Both the position numbers and the translations under genes were made by a program. Under the pieces are notes generated by a model that saw only the letters and a program-made list of their open reading frames with translations, did no database searches and had not been told where the DNA came from. A DNA stretch of 64,000 nt from Asticcacaulis benevestitus DSM 16100 = ATCC BAA-896 (GTDB lineage: Bacteria > Pseudomonadota > Alphaproteobacteria > Caulobacterales > Caulobacteraceae): NCBI RefSeq assembly GCF_000376105.1, contig NZ_AQWM01000016.1, positions 195-64,194 of the forward strand, in the 5' to 3' direction. This document shows positions 55,900 through 64,000 of this stretch, piece by piece (position 1 is the stretch's first letter; each line of letters opens with the position of its first letter).

Positions 55900-56874
55900 A
55901 TGTCTAAAATACTTGTCACCGGAGCAGCTGGTTTTCTCGGCTTCTTTATCGCGAGACAGCTTGCCTCAGACCCCAACAATTTGGTTGTCTGTGTCGATAA
56001 TTTTATTCGCGGCGAAAACGACAGTTTGTATCAGGAACTGACGAGTCGGGAGAATGTTCAGGCCATAACGGCAGATTTGAACGACTCCGCGGCCGTGGCG
56101 TTGCTGCCGGACGATATTGAAATTATTTTCCACATGGCTGCGCTGAACGGAACTCAGAATTTTTACGAGCGTCCTTTTGAGGTCGTACGGTGCTGCACCT
56201 TACCGACGATGCACCTCATTGAAAAATATGGTCCGCTTAATACACTGAAGCGATGGATTTACGCTGGAACGTCTGAGGCATATGCGTCAACCGTGACGCG
56301 TTTTGGCTGGGAGGTCCCTACGGCCGAGAACGTGCCTCTTGGCATAGACGACATCTTTAACTCACGTTGGTCATATGGTGCATCGAAGATGCACGGCGAG
56401 ATAGCGACGGTCAATGGATGTCGACACTTCGACATTCCCTTTACTGTTGTCAGATTTCACAATGCCTATGGCCCGCGGATGGGAGATAAGCACGTTATAC
56501 CAGATTTCCTGGTGCGTGCGCGTAGCGGTGTTTTCGAGCTTTTTGGCCATGAAGATACCCGCTCATTCATATATGCCGAGGATGCTGCCAAGGCTACCAT
56601 TGCGCTGGGATACGCAGACGGTGCGAAAGACCAGGTTGTAAATGTTGGCTCTGAGGACGAGATGACAATTCGTGATCTTGGTTACGCCATCATGAAGGCA
56701 GCGAACCTCGAGGGCGAGATCGTACTTCACCCGTCCCCCAAAGGTAGCGTTAAGCGTCGCGCTCCAAACATATCGCTGTTGCGACAAATCGCAGGCTATG
56801 AGCCTGAGTGGACACTTGAAGAGGGCCTGAAGAAGACGGCCGCCTATTACTTACAAGACTCGGAAGAAGCATAG
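55900..56874 (+). CDS. NAD-dependent sugar epimerase/dehydratase (extended SDR)
   Basis: A 324-aa extended SDR. GAAGFLGFF (about 8-16) binds NAD, then HMAALNGTQNFY, AGTSEAYAS (catalytic Ser/Thr) and YGASKMHGE (Y-x3-K, about 164-168), with VRFHNAYGPRMGD as the substrate loop. The pattern fits UDP-sugar 4-epimerases and decarboxylases of the GalE/ArnA/UXS group. GTSEAY rather than STSEVY leaves epimerase or decarboxylase open. Following a UDP-sugar dehydrogenase it may epimerise or decarboxylate a uronic acid. Confidence 0.85.
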   Translation: MSKILVTGAAGFLGFFIARQLASDPNNLVVCVDNFIRGENDSLYQELTSRENVQAITADLNDSAAVALLPDDIEIIFHMAALNGTQNFYERPFEVVRCCTLPTMHLIEKYGPLNTLKRWIYAGTSEAYASTVTRFGWEVPTAENVPLGIDDIFNSRWSYGASKMHGEIATVNGCRHFDIPFTVVRFHNAYGPRMGDKHVIPDFLVRARSGVFELFGHEDTRSFIYAEDAAKATIALGYADGAKDQVVNVGSEDEMTIRDLGYAIMKAANLEGEIVLHPSPKGSVKRRAPNISLLRQIAGYEPEWTLEEGLKKTAAYYLQDSEEA

Positions 56875-56888
56875 TTGTTCCGCTTGGG

Positions 56889-56915
56889 CGCAGGAAAGGT
56901 TCCAACTTTTCTGCG
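56889..56915 (+). terminator. Hairpin after the SDR gene
   Basis: CGCAGGAAAG-GTTCCAA-CTTTTCTGCG, a 10-bp stem with one G-U pair, 14 bases after the stop. The T-tail is short. Confidence 0.5.
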
Positions 56916-57324
56916 TTCAGGCGGGAGCCAGGCTTCGTGCCAGTTGGTTTCCGCATCACAGGTTCAAATCGAAAACTCATCCCTTTGTCACAATCGATGG
57001 GAACTCTCGGCAAAATTGTGCGAGGCCGCGGACTTGGCGTTTCACCGATGACTTCGCAGATTTGACGAACGCTGTTTCAGTTGCTTTGCTCTTTGGAATG
57101 AGATGCGTTGGCGATTGAAAGAGGGTTTCGATTAGAAGTCGATGCGTCGGGTTTAAGGTCCTTTGAAAGAACATACCGCCAAACGACAGTTGCGCGGCAA
57201 CGTTCGTAATTGAGCTTTGAGTACGCCGGCAGACATCGGAAGGATGCAGCCATCGCCGTTGGTGTCGAACAGTGAATACTAGACGCCTGGACCTAGCGGT
57301 TAGTTATCGTTGGTCCGGATGGCA

Positions 57325-57353
57325 CGAGGCACCGCCGCCATAAAGGTGCCTCG
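57325..57353. repeat. Inverted repeat in the convergent stretch
   Basis: CGAGGCACC and GGTGCCTCG, a perfect 9-bp stem with an 11-base loop. It may be a terminator or the relic of a lost gene's 3' end. Confidence 0.4.
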
Positions 57354-57873
57354 CCGAAGTTAACGCATGCCCCTGATTCAGATGATCGACGTCGTTCCCA
57401 TGTCTTCATTTCGTCGACACATATGATCTTTTGTTGCCGGGCTTGGAACAGAAGCATCAATCTGCCCTGACACGTCACGTGCATTTGTCTTCGACAATTG
57501 GGCTTTCGGTTCTACCAACGCCGGTGGTATGAGGTCGTTACGAAGTCCTGTTTGGGGCGTCAAAGGTAGCCCCTTGATCTTGGCGGAAATTTATTCCGGT
57601 CTTGACAGTTTAGGCAGATCAAACATCTCTGTCGCTTGGCACCTCTCCCCCACTCAAGTCGATGGCCATTAGACCGCAGAGTCTTGGGTAAATTATTTCA
57701 GTTTCTGTAGACGTCCCCCCGATATAATCTATCGCTTTTTCCACAAAGAGCTGCAACCTCGCCTTTAGATCGATCAGCGATATTCACGACCTTAGGATCG
57801 TAGGGTGTAGATTAAAAACCTCAAAATAAGGGAAAAAGGAACGCTCGGTCGATCCAACGCAACTCGAAACAGA

Positions 57874-58650
57874 TTAAGACATCTGGCCTTCAACATCTCG
57901 CGCGACAGGCTTTTGTGAATTAAAATCCCAGCCATCGACCTCGCCAAAATACACCTGCTCGCCCGCATCCAAGACAAGCAATTTGTTACACATCAGTTGA
58001 ATCATTGGGAAGGAGTGTGATGCCAATATCATACCGCGGGATTTGTCTAAGAGACTATCCATCCTTTGTTTGGCTTTAACAATGAAATCGGCATCTCCCG
58101 TGCTCAACCACTCGTCGAATAGTAAAATGTCGGGATCCAAAGTTGTTGACACGGCAAAGACTAGCCTGGATGCCATCCCTGCGGAGAAAGTCTTCACGGG
58201 TAAGTCAATGAAGCTACCGAGATCAGAGAATTCGATCAGTTCGTCCATCTGAAGCTGAATTTGACGTGTGGTGAACCCACGCATTCGGCCCATGTTAATA
58301 ATATTGTCCCGACCCGTGAGATTCGGATCCAGCCCCAGGCCCACATCAATCATGGATGATATGCGGCCGTTCACCTCAATATGACCTCGCGTAGGCTCAT
58401 AAATTCCGGCAACGAGCTTTAGAAGCGTGGTCTTCCCAGCGCCATTGTGCCCAATTACTCCGAGTCTGTCGCCCACGTTGAGGGTAAAGTTTAGGCGCGA
58501 GAGTGCTTGAACATGTATGATATCGCTTCCGTCCTTGAGCAGTTTACCGCCCACAGACAAATTAACCATCATATTGCGCAATGACTGTGCTCTAACGGAG
58601 TACACAGGATAAACAAGATCAACGTAATTTAAGCGTATAAGCACCGACAT
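57874..58650 (-). CDS. wzt: Polysaccharide ABC exporter ATPase (Wzt type, short)
   Basis: A 258-aa ATPase. Walker A is GHNGAGKTTLL (about 68-78); the signature is TFSAGMASRLV, with Ala-Gly-Met instead of SGGQ as in Wzt/KpsT/TagH proteins; Walker B is DILLFDEW; the H-loop is ASHSF. N-terminal YPVYSVRAQSLRNMM matches the O-antigen/teichoic export branch. The protein stops soon after the ATPase fold, so the C-terminal glycan-binding domain of O9a-type Wzt is missing. It follows wzm by 8 bases on the minus strand, facing the glycosyltransferase genes. Confidence 0.92.
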   Translation of the reverse strand: MSVLIRLNYVDLVYPVYSVRAQSLRNMMVNLSVGGKLLKDGSDIIHVQALSRLNFTLNVGDRLGVIGHNGAGKTTLLKLVAGIYEPTRGHIEVNGRISSMIDVGLGLDPNLTGRDNIINMGRMRGFTTRQIQLQMDELIEFSDLGSFIDLPVKTFSAGMASRLVFAVSTTLDPDILLFDEWLSTGDADFIVKAKQRMDSLLDKSRGMILASHSFPMIQLMCNKLLVLDAGEQVYFGEVDGWDFNSQKPVARDVEGQMS

Positions 58651-58658
58651 TTTTTATC

Positions 58659-59438
58659 CTAAATCCAAAAAGGAATCTTGGAGCGAAATCTTGAGAAAAA
58701 GAACAGCCACAAGAGAGAACCTATTATTAAACTGGCTGCGCTCAGTTCCCACGCCAGCGACGGTGCCGTCGTTCCCAACAAAGGGGATCGGACGATTTCC
58801 ATGAGACCATAAAATGGATTTACGCGAACCAACCATACCCGCCAACCGTCCATATTGTTCGGATGCCAGAATACAGGGGTCATGAAGAAGATAATCTGAG
58901 ACATAAACGGAAGCAAAAACCGCAAATCTCGGAACCTAGCGGCCACCATGGACGCCAGGGTCCCCCACACCAAGCAGTTGCAATAAACCAACACAAGCGC
59001 TGGCAGTATGGTCCAGTCTGGAATTGCTAACCGCGTCAAAATGGCCATCGCTAAATAATAAGCGACCAGATTATGCAAAAAGACCAGAAATACCCTCGTG
59101 ACACTCTCGAATGCGTAATAGGTGAATGGATACGCGTGGTTCTTAATAATGTTCGACGACGACATATAGACTTCAGGCGCCTCGGTAAGAACATACCCAG
59201 GCAGATAAAAACATAATATGCCCGCCATAATATATGGGAGAATGTCTGGCAGGCTTTGCTTTTGTATGCCCCCCATAACTATAGCAAGCGCGATTGAGGT
59301 TGCAACCATCGCACCGGAGATCCATATCGACCCCAATACAGTGCGCTTATATTTTGCAGATATTTCATGATATGCTTGGTAAACCCAAACATGGTATAGT
59401 AATAGCCCGCGGCGTAAGTCGTTTATAGCCTTTTTCAA
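58659..59438 (-). CDS. wzm: Polysaccharide ABC exporter permease (Wzm)
   Basis: A 259-aa ABC-2 membrane protein with six hydrophobic helices and the family patterns EISAKYKRTVLGSIW (N-terminal amphipathic region) and PFMSQIIFFMTPVFWHP before the last pair of helices. A TTG start behind GAAGG is the only start with a ribosome site. With Wzt it exports undecaprenyl-linked polysaccharide across the inner membrane. It is the first gene of the wzm-wzt pair. Confidence 0.93.
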   Translation of the reverse strand: MKKAINDLRRGLLLYHVWVYQAYHEISAKYKRTVLGSIWISGAMVATSIALAIVMGGIQKQSLPDILPYIMAGILCFYLPGYVLTEAPEVYMSSSNIIKNHAYPFTYYAFESVTRVFLVFLHNLVAYYLAMAILTRLAIPDWTILPALVLVYCNCLVWGTLASMVAARFRDLRFLLPFMSQIIFFMTPVFWHPNNMDGWRVWLVRVNPFYGLMEIVRSPLLGTTAPSLAWELSAASLIIGSLLWLFFFSRFRSKIPFWI

Positions 59439-59759
59439 CTTTTAGACCTTCAATAGGATCGCCCTTAGCGGCACGAAAAATCCGCCGCCCTATTACCGGC
59501 AATTCAACGATTAAACTAGTATTTTTTTTTCTTCGCGACCGAAAAATAGGCGCTGCAAGTTATTTCGAGCCTAAATTGAATCAGGCTGTCACAACTAAGC
59601 AGAATTGGTCATGCATAACGGTCGAAAATGTGGCGTTGTCTGCAAAAAGCGCATAGTGGACACGTGAGACCAGCGCATTGTGTCGATTTTTTCCTGCATC
59701 AGGTCCGCCGGACTTCCCTTGCTGATACGTTAGTAAACCAGATATGTATGAGGTCTTCC
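59439..59759. other. Divergent region, wzm / RND adaptor
   Basis: 321 bases, A/T-rich near wzm (TATTTTTTTTTC near 59520). It must hold promoters in both directions. No gene or clear operator is seen. Confidence 0.45.
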
Positions 59760-60914
59760 GTGTTAAAACCTGTTACCCCAGCCCTCGCCGCCCTGTTTAT
59801 GGGAGCGATCGCCCTTTCTGGCTGCTCCAAAAAGGATGATGCCCCGAAGGGCGCGCGCGGCCCAGCGACGGTGGGCTACGTCGTGGTTTCGACTCAGCCC
59901 TTCAGCGTGACGCAGGATCTGTCCGGTCGCACCTCGGCTTACCTGGTCTCCGATGTGCGCCCGCAAGTCGGCGGAATCATCAAGGCACGGCAGTTCACTG
60001 AAGGCGGTCTCGTCACCGCCGGCCAGTCGCTTTATCAGATCGATCCGGCCACCTACCAGGCCGCGCTTTCGAGCGCCCAGGCCCAGCAGGCGCAGGCCCA
60101 GGCCAATTTTGATGCCGCCAAGCAGAAGGCCGACCGTTACAGCCAGCTTATCGCCATCAAGGCCATCAGCCAGCAGGACTATGACGACGCCCAGACGGCG
60201 CTGAAGACCGCCGCAGCGACACTTGCCCTGCAAAAGGCCGCCGTCCAGACCGCCAGCATCAATTTGAACTACACCAAAGTGACCTCGCCGATATCCGGCC
60301 GCGTCGGCAAATCAACGGTGACGCCCGGCGCACTCGTTACCGCCAACCAGACACAAGCCCTGGCCACCGTGCAGGACCTGTCGAAGGTCTATGTCGATAT
60401 TACCCAGTCGGCCACCGACCTTCTAAAGCTCAAGCGTGCCTTAAAAAGCGGCGAACTGGGCGCGGCTGATCATGCCGATGTCAGCCTGACGCTCGATGAC
60501 GGCTCGGCCTACCCCCTCACCGGCCGTCTCGAATTCTCCGATGTCAGCGTCGATGCCTCGACTGGCGCGGTCTCCCTGCGCGCTATTTTCGCCAACCCTG
60601 AAGGTTTGCTGTTGCCGGGCATGTATGTCCGCGCCCGCATCGTCAAGGGGACGGTCGCGCAAGGCATCCTGATACCGCAGGGCGCAGTGGTGCTCGACGC
60701 CAAGGGCGGCGCCAGCGTGCTGCTGGCCGGCGATGACAATAAGGCCCACAAGCAGGTCATCAAGCTGGGCCAGATGCAGGGCAGCCAGTGGCAGGTCATG
60801 GAGGGTCTGAAGGCCGGCGACAAGGTGATCGCCGAGGGCGCCATGAAGCTGAAGGACAAGGGTGATATCAAGGCCAAGCCCGTCAAGCCCGCCGCGCCGG
60901 CAACGGAGCAATAG
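59760..60914 (+). CDS. RND efflux periplasmic adaptor lipoprotein
   Basis: A 384-aa membrane-fusion protein. The GTG at 59760 was chosen because TGAGG sits 6 bases before it; an in-frame ATG at 59748 has no ribosome site. The signal ends in lipobox LSGC (Cys23). Lipoyl/barrel-sandwich halves (about 45-75 and 160-200) flank a helical hairpin rich in Gln/Ala (AQAQQAQAQANFDAAKQKADR). Beta-barrel and membrane-proximal domains follow (LEFSDVSVDASTGAVSLRA, LLPGMYVRARI, AcrA signatures). It links the inner-membrane pump to an outer-membrane channel, whose gene is not in the window. Three bases separate it from the pump gene. Confidence 0.92.
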   Translation: MLKPVTPALAALFMGAIALSGCSKKDDAPKGARGPATVGYVVVSTQPFSVTQDLSGRTSAYLVSDVRPQVGGIIKARQFTEGGLVTAGQSLYQIDPATYQAALSSAQAQQAQAQANFDAAKQKADRYSQLIAIKAISQQDYDDAQTALKTAAATLALQKAAVQTASINLNYTKVTSPISGRVGKSTVTPGALVTANQTQALATVQDLSKVYVDITQSATDLLKLKRALKSGELGAADHADVSLTLDDGSAYPLTGRLEFSDVSVDASTGAVSLRAIFANPEGLLLPGMYVRARIVKGTVAQGILIPQGAVVLDAKGGASVLLAGDDNKAHKQVIKLGQMQGSQWQVMEGLKAGDKVIAEGAMKLKDKGDIKAKPVKPAAPATEQ

Positions 60915-60917
60915 ATC

Positions 60918-63900
60918 ATGCTGTCCCGCTTTTTTATCGTCCGGCCGATCTTTGCCTGGGTCATTGCCATCGTCATCATGCTTGCCGGCGCGTTGGCCAT
61001 CTTCACCCTGCCGGTCGAGCAATACCCAAAGATCGCCCTGCCGCAGGTGACGGTTTCCGCCACCTACACAGGTGCCTCCGCCAAGGTGGTTGAGGACTCG
61101 GTGACACAGGTGATCGAACAGGGCATGACCGGGCTCGACGGCCTGAAATACATGACCTCGACCTCTTCAACGGGCTCAGGCTCGGTCACGCTAGTGTTCG
61201 AGGCCGGCACCGACCCCGACGTCGCTCAGGTTCAGGTCCAGAACCAGGCCAATTCGGTGCTGCGCCGCTTACCCACCGATGTGCAGACGCTGGGTTTGCG
61301 CGTCAACAAGGCCTCCGGCTCGACCCTGATGGCGATTTCGCTTTATACAGAAGACGAAAGCCTTACCAATGCCGACCTGGGCGACTGGATCGCCTCCAAC
61401 CTGAATGACCCGATTTCGCGTATTGAAGGCGTGGGCGACACGCGTGTGTTCGGCTCGCAATATGCCATGCGCATCTGGCTCAATGCCGACAAGCTGGCCA
61501 GTTTCAGCCTGACGCCCGCAGATGTCCTGGCTTCCATCCGGGCCCAGAACACGCAGGTCTCAGCTGGTAATCTGGGCGCCGAGCCCGCCAAGCCGGATAC
61601 GGCGCTGACCGCCACCATCACGGCGCAATCGCAGCTCCAGACAGCGGCGCAGTTTGAGAACATCATCGTCAAGAACAACACGGCTGGCACGCCGGTCTAT
61701 CTGCGTGATGTCGCGCGCGTCGAGCTTGGGCCACAATCCTACGGCAATATCGCCCGCCTGAACGGCCATACGGCGTCGGGCATGCAGATCACCTTGGCCA
61801 CTGGCGCCAATGCGCTGAAAACGGCAGACCTGGTCAAGAAGAAGATCGCTGAACTGGAACCTTCCTTCCCTGCCGGCGTCAAATACGCCATCCCCAACGA
61901 CTCGACCGATTTCGTCAAGCTGGCGATCGAGGACGTGGTCAAGACCCTGATCGAAGCGATCGTTCTGGTCTTCCTGATCATGTTCCTGTTCCTGCAAAAC
62001 TGGCGTGCCACGCTCATACCCGCCATTGCCGTGCCGGTGGTTCTCTTAGGCACCTTCGGCATCCTTGCCGTCTTTGGCTATTCGATCAACACCCTGACCA
62101 TGTTCGGTCTGGTGCTGGCGATCGGTCTTCTGGTCGATGACGCCATCGTCGTGGTCGAAAACGTCGAGCGCGTCATGCACGAGGAGGGCTTAGGCCCGCT
62201 TGAAGCCACGCAGAAATCGATGGATGAGATCACAGGTGCGCTGATCGGCGTCGCCTCGGTCCTGGCCGCGATGTTCGTGCCGATGGCCTTTTTTGGCGGC
62301 ACGCAGGGCATCATCTATCGCCAGTTCTCGGTCACCCTCGTCTCGGCCATGGCTTTGTCGGTTATCGTCGCCCTGGTCCTGACCCCGCCTCTTTGCGCCA
62401 CCTTGCTGAAGGCGCCCAAAAAGGTTGAAGGCGCGGCGCCGCATGATGCGCACGCTCCCGAACAGGACGTCAAGGTCAAGGGCTTCCTGTCTGGTTTTAA
62501 CCGCGGCTTCCAGGTCTTTTCCAACCGCTATCAGAAATCGGTCAAGGGTATTATCCGCAAGCCCGGCCTGTTCATGGTGGTCTATGCCGGCATCATCGCG
62601 GCCGTGGTGGGTCTGGCCATGACCCTGCCAACCTCGTTCCTGCCCGATGAAGATCAAGGCGCCCTGATGACGCAGGTCCAGTTGCCGGTCGGCTCCAAGA
62701 CCGACAAGACCATAGCTGTGCTAAAGCAGGTTCAGGACGTCTATCAGAAAGACAAGGCCGTCAAATATGTCTTTACCATCGCCGGTTTCGGCGGCTCCGG
62801 CTCGGGTGAAAACCAGGGCATGTCATTCGTGCGCCTGAAAGATTTCAAGGAGCGTCACGACGACGGTATGAAGGTATTTGCGCTCGTCGAACGCGTCAAC
62901 AAGCAGTTTTCGCAGATCCACAGCGCGCGCGTCTTCCCGATGATCCCGCCGGCGGTGCGTGAACTCGGCAATTCGTCGGGCTTCGACCTCCAGCTTAAGG
63001 ATGTGGGCGGCGTCGGTCACGACACCCTTGCGGCGGCCAGTGACCAGCTTATCGGTATGGCGGCGAAAGATCCGCTTCTGAGCAATGTCCGCGCCAACAT
63101 TCAGGACGATACGCCGCAACTGAAGCTCGATATCGACAATGCCCGCGCCGGCGCCATGGGCGTTTCGGTGGCGGACGTCAATTCCCTGCTCGGCACCGCG
63201 CTTGGCGGCACCTATGTCAACGACTTCATCGATCGCGGCCGCATCAAGCGCGTCTATGTGCAGGGCGATAGCGAATTCCGCAGCCAGCCAGAGGACATCA
63301 ACCGCTGGTATCTGCGTAATTCTGCCGGTGAGATGGTGCCCTTCTCGACCTTTGGCGCCTCAAGATGGACCTTCGGTGCCCCTCAGCTTCAGCGTTATAA
63401 TGGTGCGGGCTCGATGGAGATCCAGGGTACTGCCGCCGCGGGCCAGTCAAACGGCAAAGCCATGGACAAGATGGAAGAACTGGCCAAACAACTGCCGGCG
63501 GGCGTTGGCTTTGAATGGACCGGCATTTCGCTGCAGGAAAAGGAATCCGGCGCCCAGGCCCCTGCCCTCTATGCCCTGTCGATCCTCGTGGTATTCCTTT
63601 TGCTGGCCGCGCTTTATGAAAGCTGGTCAATCCCGTTCGCTGTCATCCTCGTGGTGCCGCTGGGCGTCTTCGGCGCCCTCTTGGCCACCTGGTTCCGCGG
63701 TCTTGATAACGACATCTATTTCCAGGTCGGCCTGCTCGCCACCATGGGCTTGTCGGCCAAGAATGCCATCCTGATTGTCGAGTTTGCCAAGCTGCTGCAC
63801 GAAGAGGGCCGTACACTGCTCGACGCCACGCTGGAAGCGGTGCGTATCCGGCTGCGTCCAATCATCATGACGTCGCTAGCCTTCACCTTCGGTATCCTGC

Positions 63901-64000
63901 CGCTGGCTCTGGCCAATTCCGCCGGTTCAGCCTCGCAGCACGCCATCGGGACAGGGCTGATCGGCGGTGTTCTGTCGGCCACCTTCCTGGCCATCTTCTT
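60918..64000 (+). CDS. RND multidrug efflux pump, HAE1 type (cut by right edge)
   Basis: An open frame from ATG at 60918 through the window end (1,027 codons, no stop). The N-terminus MLSRFFIVRPIFAWVIAIVIM is typical of AcrB-type pumps. The proton-relay aspartates lie in GLLVDDAIVVVENVER (TM4) and the lysine in GLSAKNAILIVEF (TM10). Large periplasmic loops include YPKIALPQVTVSATYTGAS and NQGMSFVRLKDF. It is a proton-driven trimer expelling drugs, dyes or bile-like compounds. It is one operon with the adaptor lipoprotein. Only the last helices are missing. Confidence 0.94.
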   Translation, partial: MLSRFFIVRPIFAWVIAIVIMLAGALAIFTLPVEQYPKIALPQVTVSATYTGASAKVVEDSVTQVIEQGMTGLDGLKYMTSTSSTGSGSVTLVFEAGTDPDVAQVQVQNQANSVLRRLPTDVQTLGLRVNKASGSTLMAISLYTEDESLTNADLGDWIASNLNDPISRIEGVGDTRVFGSQYAMRIWLNADKLASFSLTPADVLASIRAQNTQVSAGNLGAEPAKPDTALTATITAQSQLQTAAQFENIIVKNNTAGTPVYLRDVARVELGPQSYGNIARLNGHTASGMQITLATGANALKTADLVKKKIAELEPSFPAGVKYAIPNDSTDFVKLAIEDVVKTLIEAIVLVFLIMFLFLQNWRATLIPAIAVPVVLLGTFGILAVFGYSINTLTMFGLVLAIGLLVDDAIVVVENVERVMHEEGLGPLEATQKSMDEITGALIGVASVLAAMFVPMAFFGGTQGIIYRQFSVTLVSAMALSVIVALVLTPPLCATLLKAPKKVEGAAPHDAHAPEQDVKVKGFLSGFNRGFQVFSNRYQKSVKGIIRKPGLFMVVYAGIIAAVVGLAMTLPTSFLPDEDQGALMTQVQLPVGSKTDKTIAVLKQVQDVYQKDKAVKYVFTIAGFGGSGSGENQGMSFVRLKDFKERHDDGMKVFALVERVNKQFSQIHSARVFPMIPPAVRELGNSSGFDLQLKDVGGVGHDTLAAASDQLIGMAAKDPLLSNVRANIQDDTPQLKLDIDNARAGAMGVSVADVNSLLGTALGGTYVNDFIDRGRIKRVYVQGDSEFRSQPEDINRWYLRNSAGEMVPFSTFGASRWTFGAPQLQRYNGAGSMEIQGTAAAGQSNGKAMDKMEELAKQLPAGVGFEWTGISLQEKESGAQAPALYALSILVVFLLLAALYESWSIPFAVILVVPLGVFGALLATWFRGLDNDIYFQVGLLATMGLSAKNAILIVEFAKLLHEEGRTLLDATLEAVRIRLRPIIMTSLAFTFGILPLALANSAGSASQHAIGTGLIGGVLSATFLAIF

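Larger units (their letters stand above)
56875..57873. other. One-kilobase convergent stretch without a recognisable gene
   Basis: This is 999 bases between the converging SDR and wzt genes. It holds hairpins at 56889-56915 and 57325-57353 and short frames, mainly on the minus strand (for example around 56980-57170 and 57290-57560), none with family motifs or clear ribosome sites. Such length is unusual for a compact genome and suggests decayed genes or mobile remnants, but I cannot name any. Confidence 0.5.

Noticed and set aside
59628-59759. N-terminal extension of the RND adaptor
   Set aside because: The lipoprotein signal starts later, and TGAGG sits 6 bases before GTG 59760; the extension is Cys/His-rich and not family-like.

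Overview
The window looks like chromosomal DNA of an alphaproteobacterium of the Caulobacteraceae, most like Asticcacaulis. This is inferred from G+C-rich coding style, large TonB-dependent receptors with Caulobacter/Xanthomonas-type plugs beside a flavin-dependent tryptophan-halogenase-like gene, a fused cysNC, and many plant-glycan hydrolases. No rRNA, tRNA, CRISPR array or intact insertion sequence was seen, and no genus-specific marker.

Region 1 (1-27 kb) is a glycan-foraging locus. It holds a GH3 enzyme cut by the left edge, a GH43 enzyme, an amino-acid permease, a DUF5695-like secreted protein, two secreted DPP IV-type S9 peptidases, a GH27 alpha-galactosidase split by a one-base frameshift, two TonB-dependent receptors, a halogenase-like gene, a GH127-type beta-L-arabinofuranosidase and a secreted amidase. 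Five transcription units here share a TATACNATATAC-like box close to a TTGAC-type -35 element; in three of them the gap is exactly 7 nt whichever way the box points. This suggests one regulon.

Region 2 (27-36 kb) is mostly housekeeping and sugar supply: cysQ, a membrane protein/winged-helix pair, manC divergent from an AGE-family isomerase (GDP-mannose supply), a second complete GH3 enzyme and L-serine dehydratase.

Region 3 (35.7-59.4 kb) is a surface-polysaccharide locus. rfbCBDA makes dTDP-L-rhamnose. Divergent cysD-cysNC makes PAPS. A visibly more A/T-rich block then carries two tandem GT4 enzymes, a methyltransferase, an FkbM methyltransferase with a long coiled coil and a DUF4214 domain, a double GT4 enzyme, a sulfotransferase fused to a Wzt-C-like sugar-binding domain, a nucleotide-sugar dehydrogenase and an SDR epimerase. 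Facing them is a Wzm/Wzt ABC exporter whose ATPase lacks the usual C-terminal glycan-binding domain. My reading, which is inference, is an ABC-exported, rhamnose-containing and probably sulfated and methylated O-antigen or capsule. The coiled-coil methyltransferase could be a WbdD-like chain terminator, and the glycan-recognition domain may sit on the sulfotransferase instead of on Wzt.

Region 4 (59.7 kb to the end) is an RND efflux pair: a periplasmic adaptor lipoprotein and an HAE1-type inner-membrane pump cut by the right edge.
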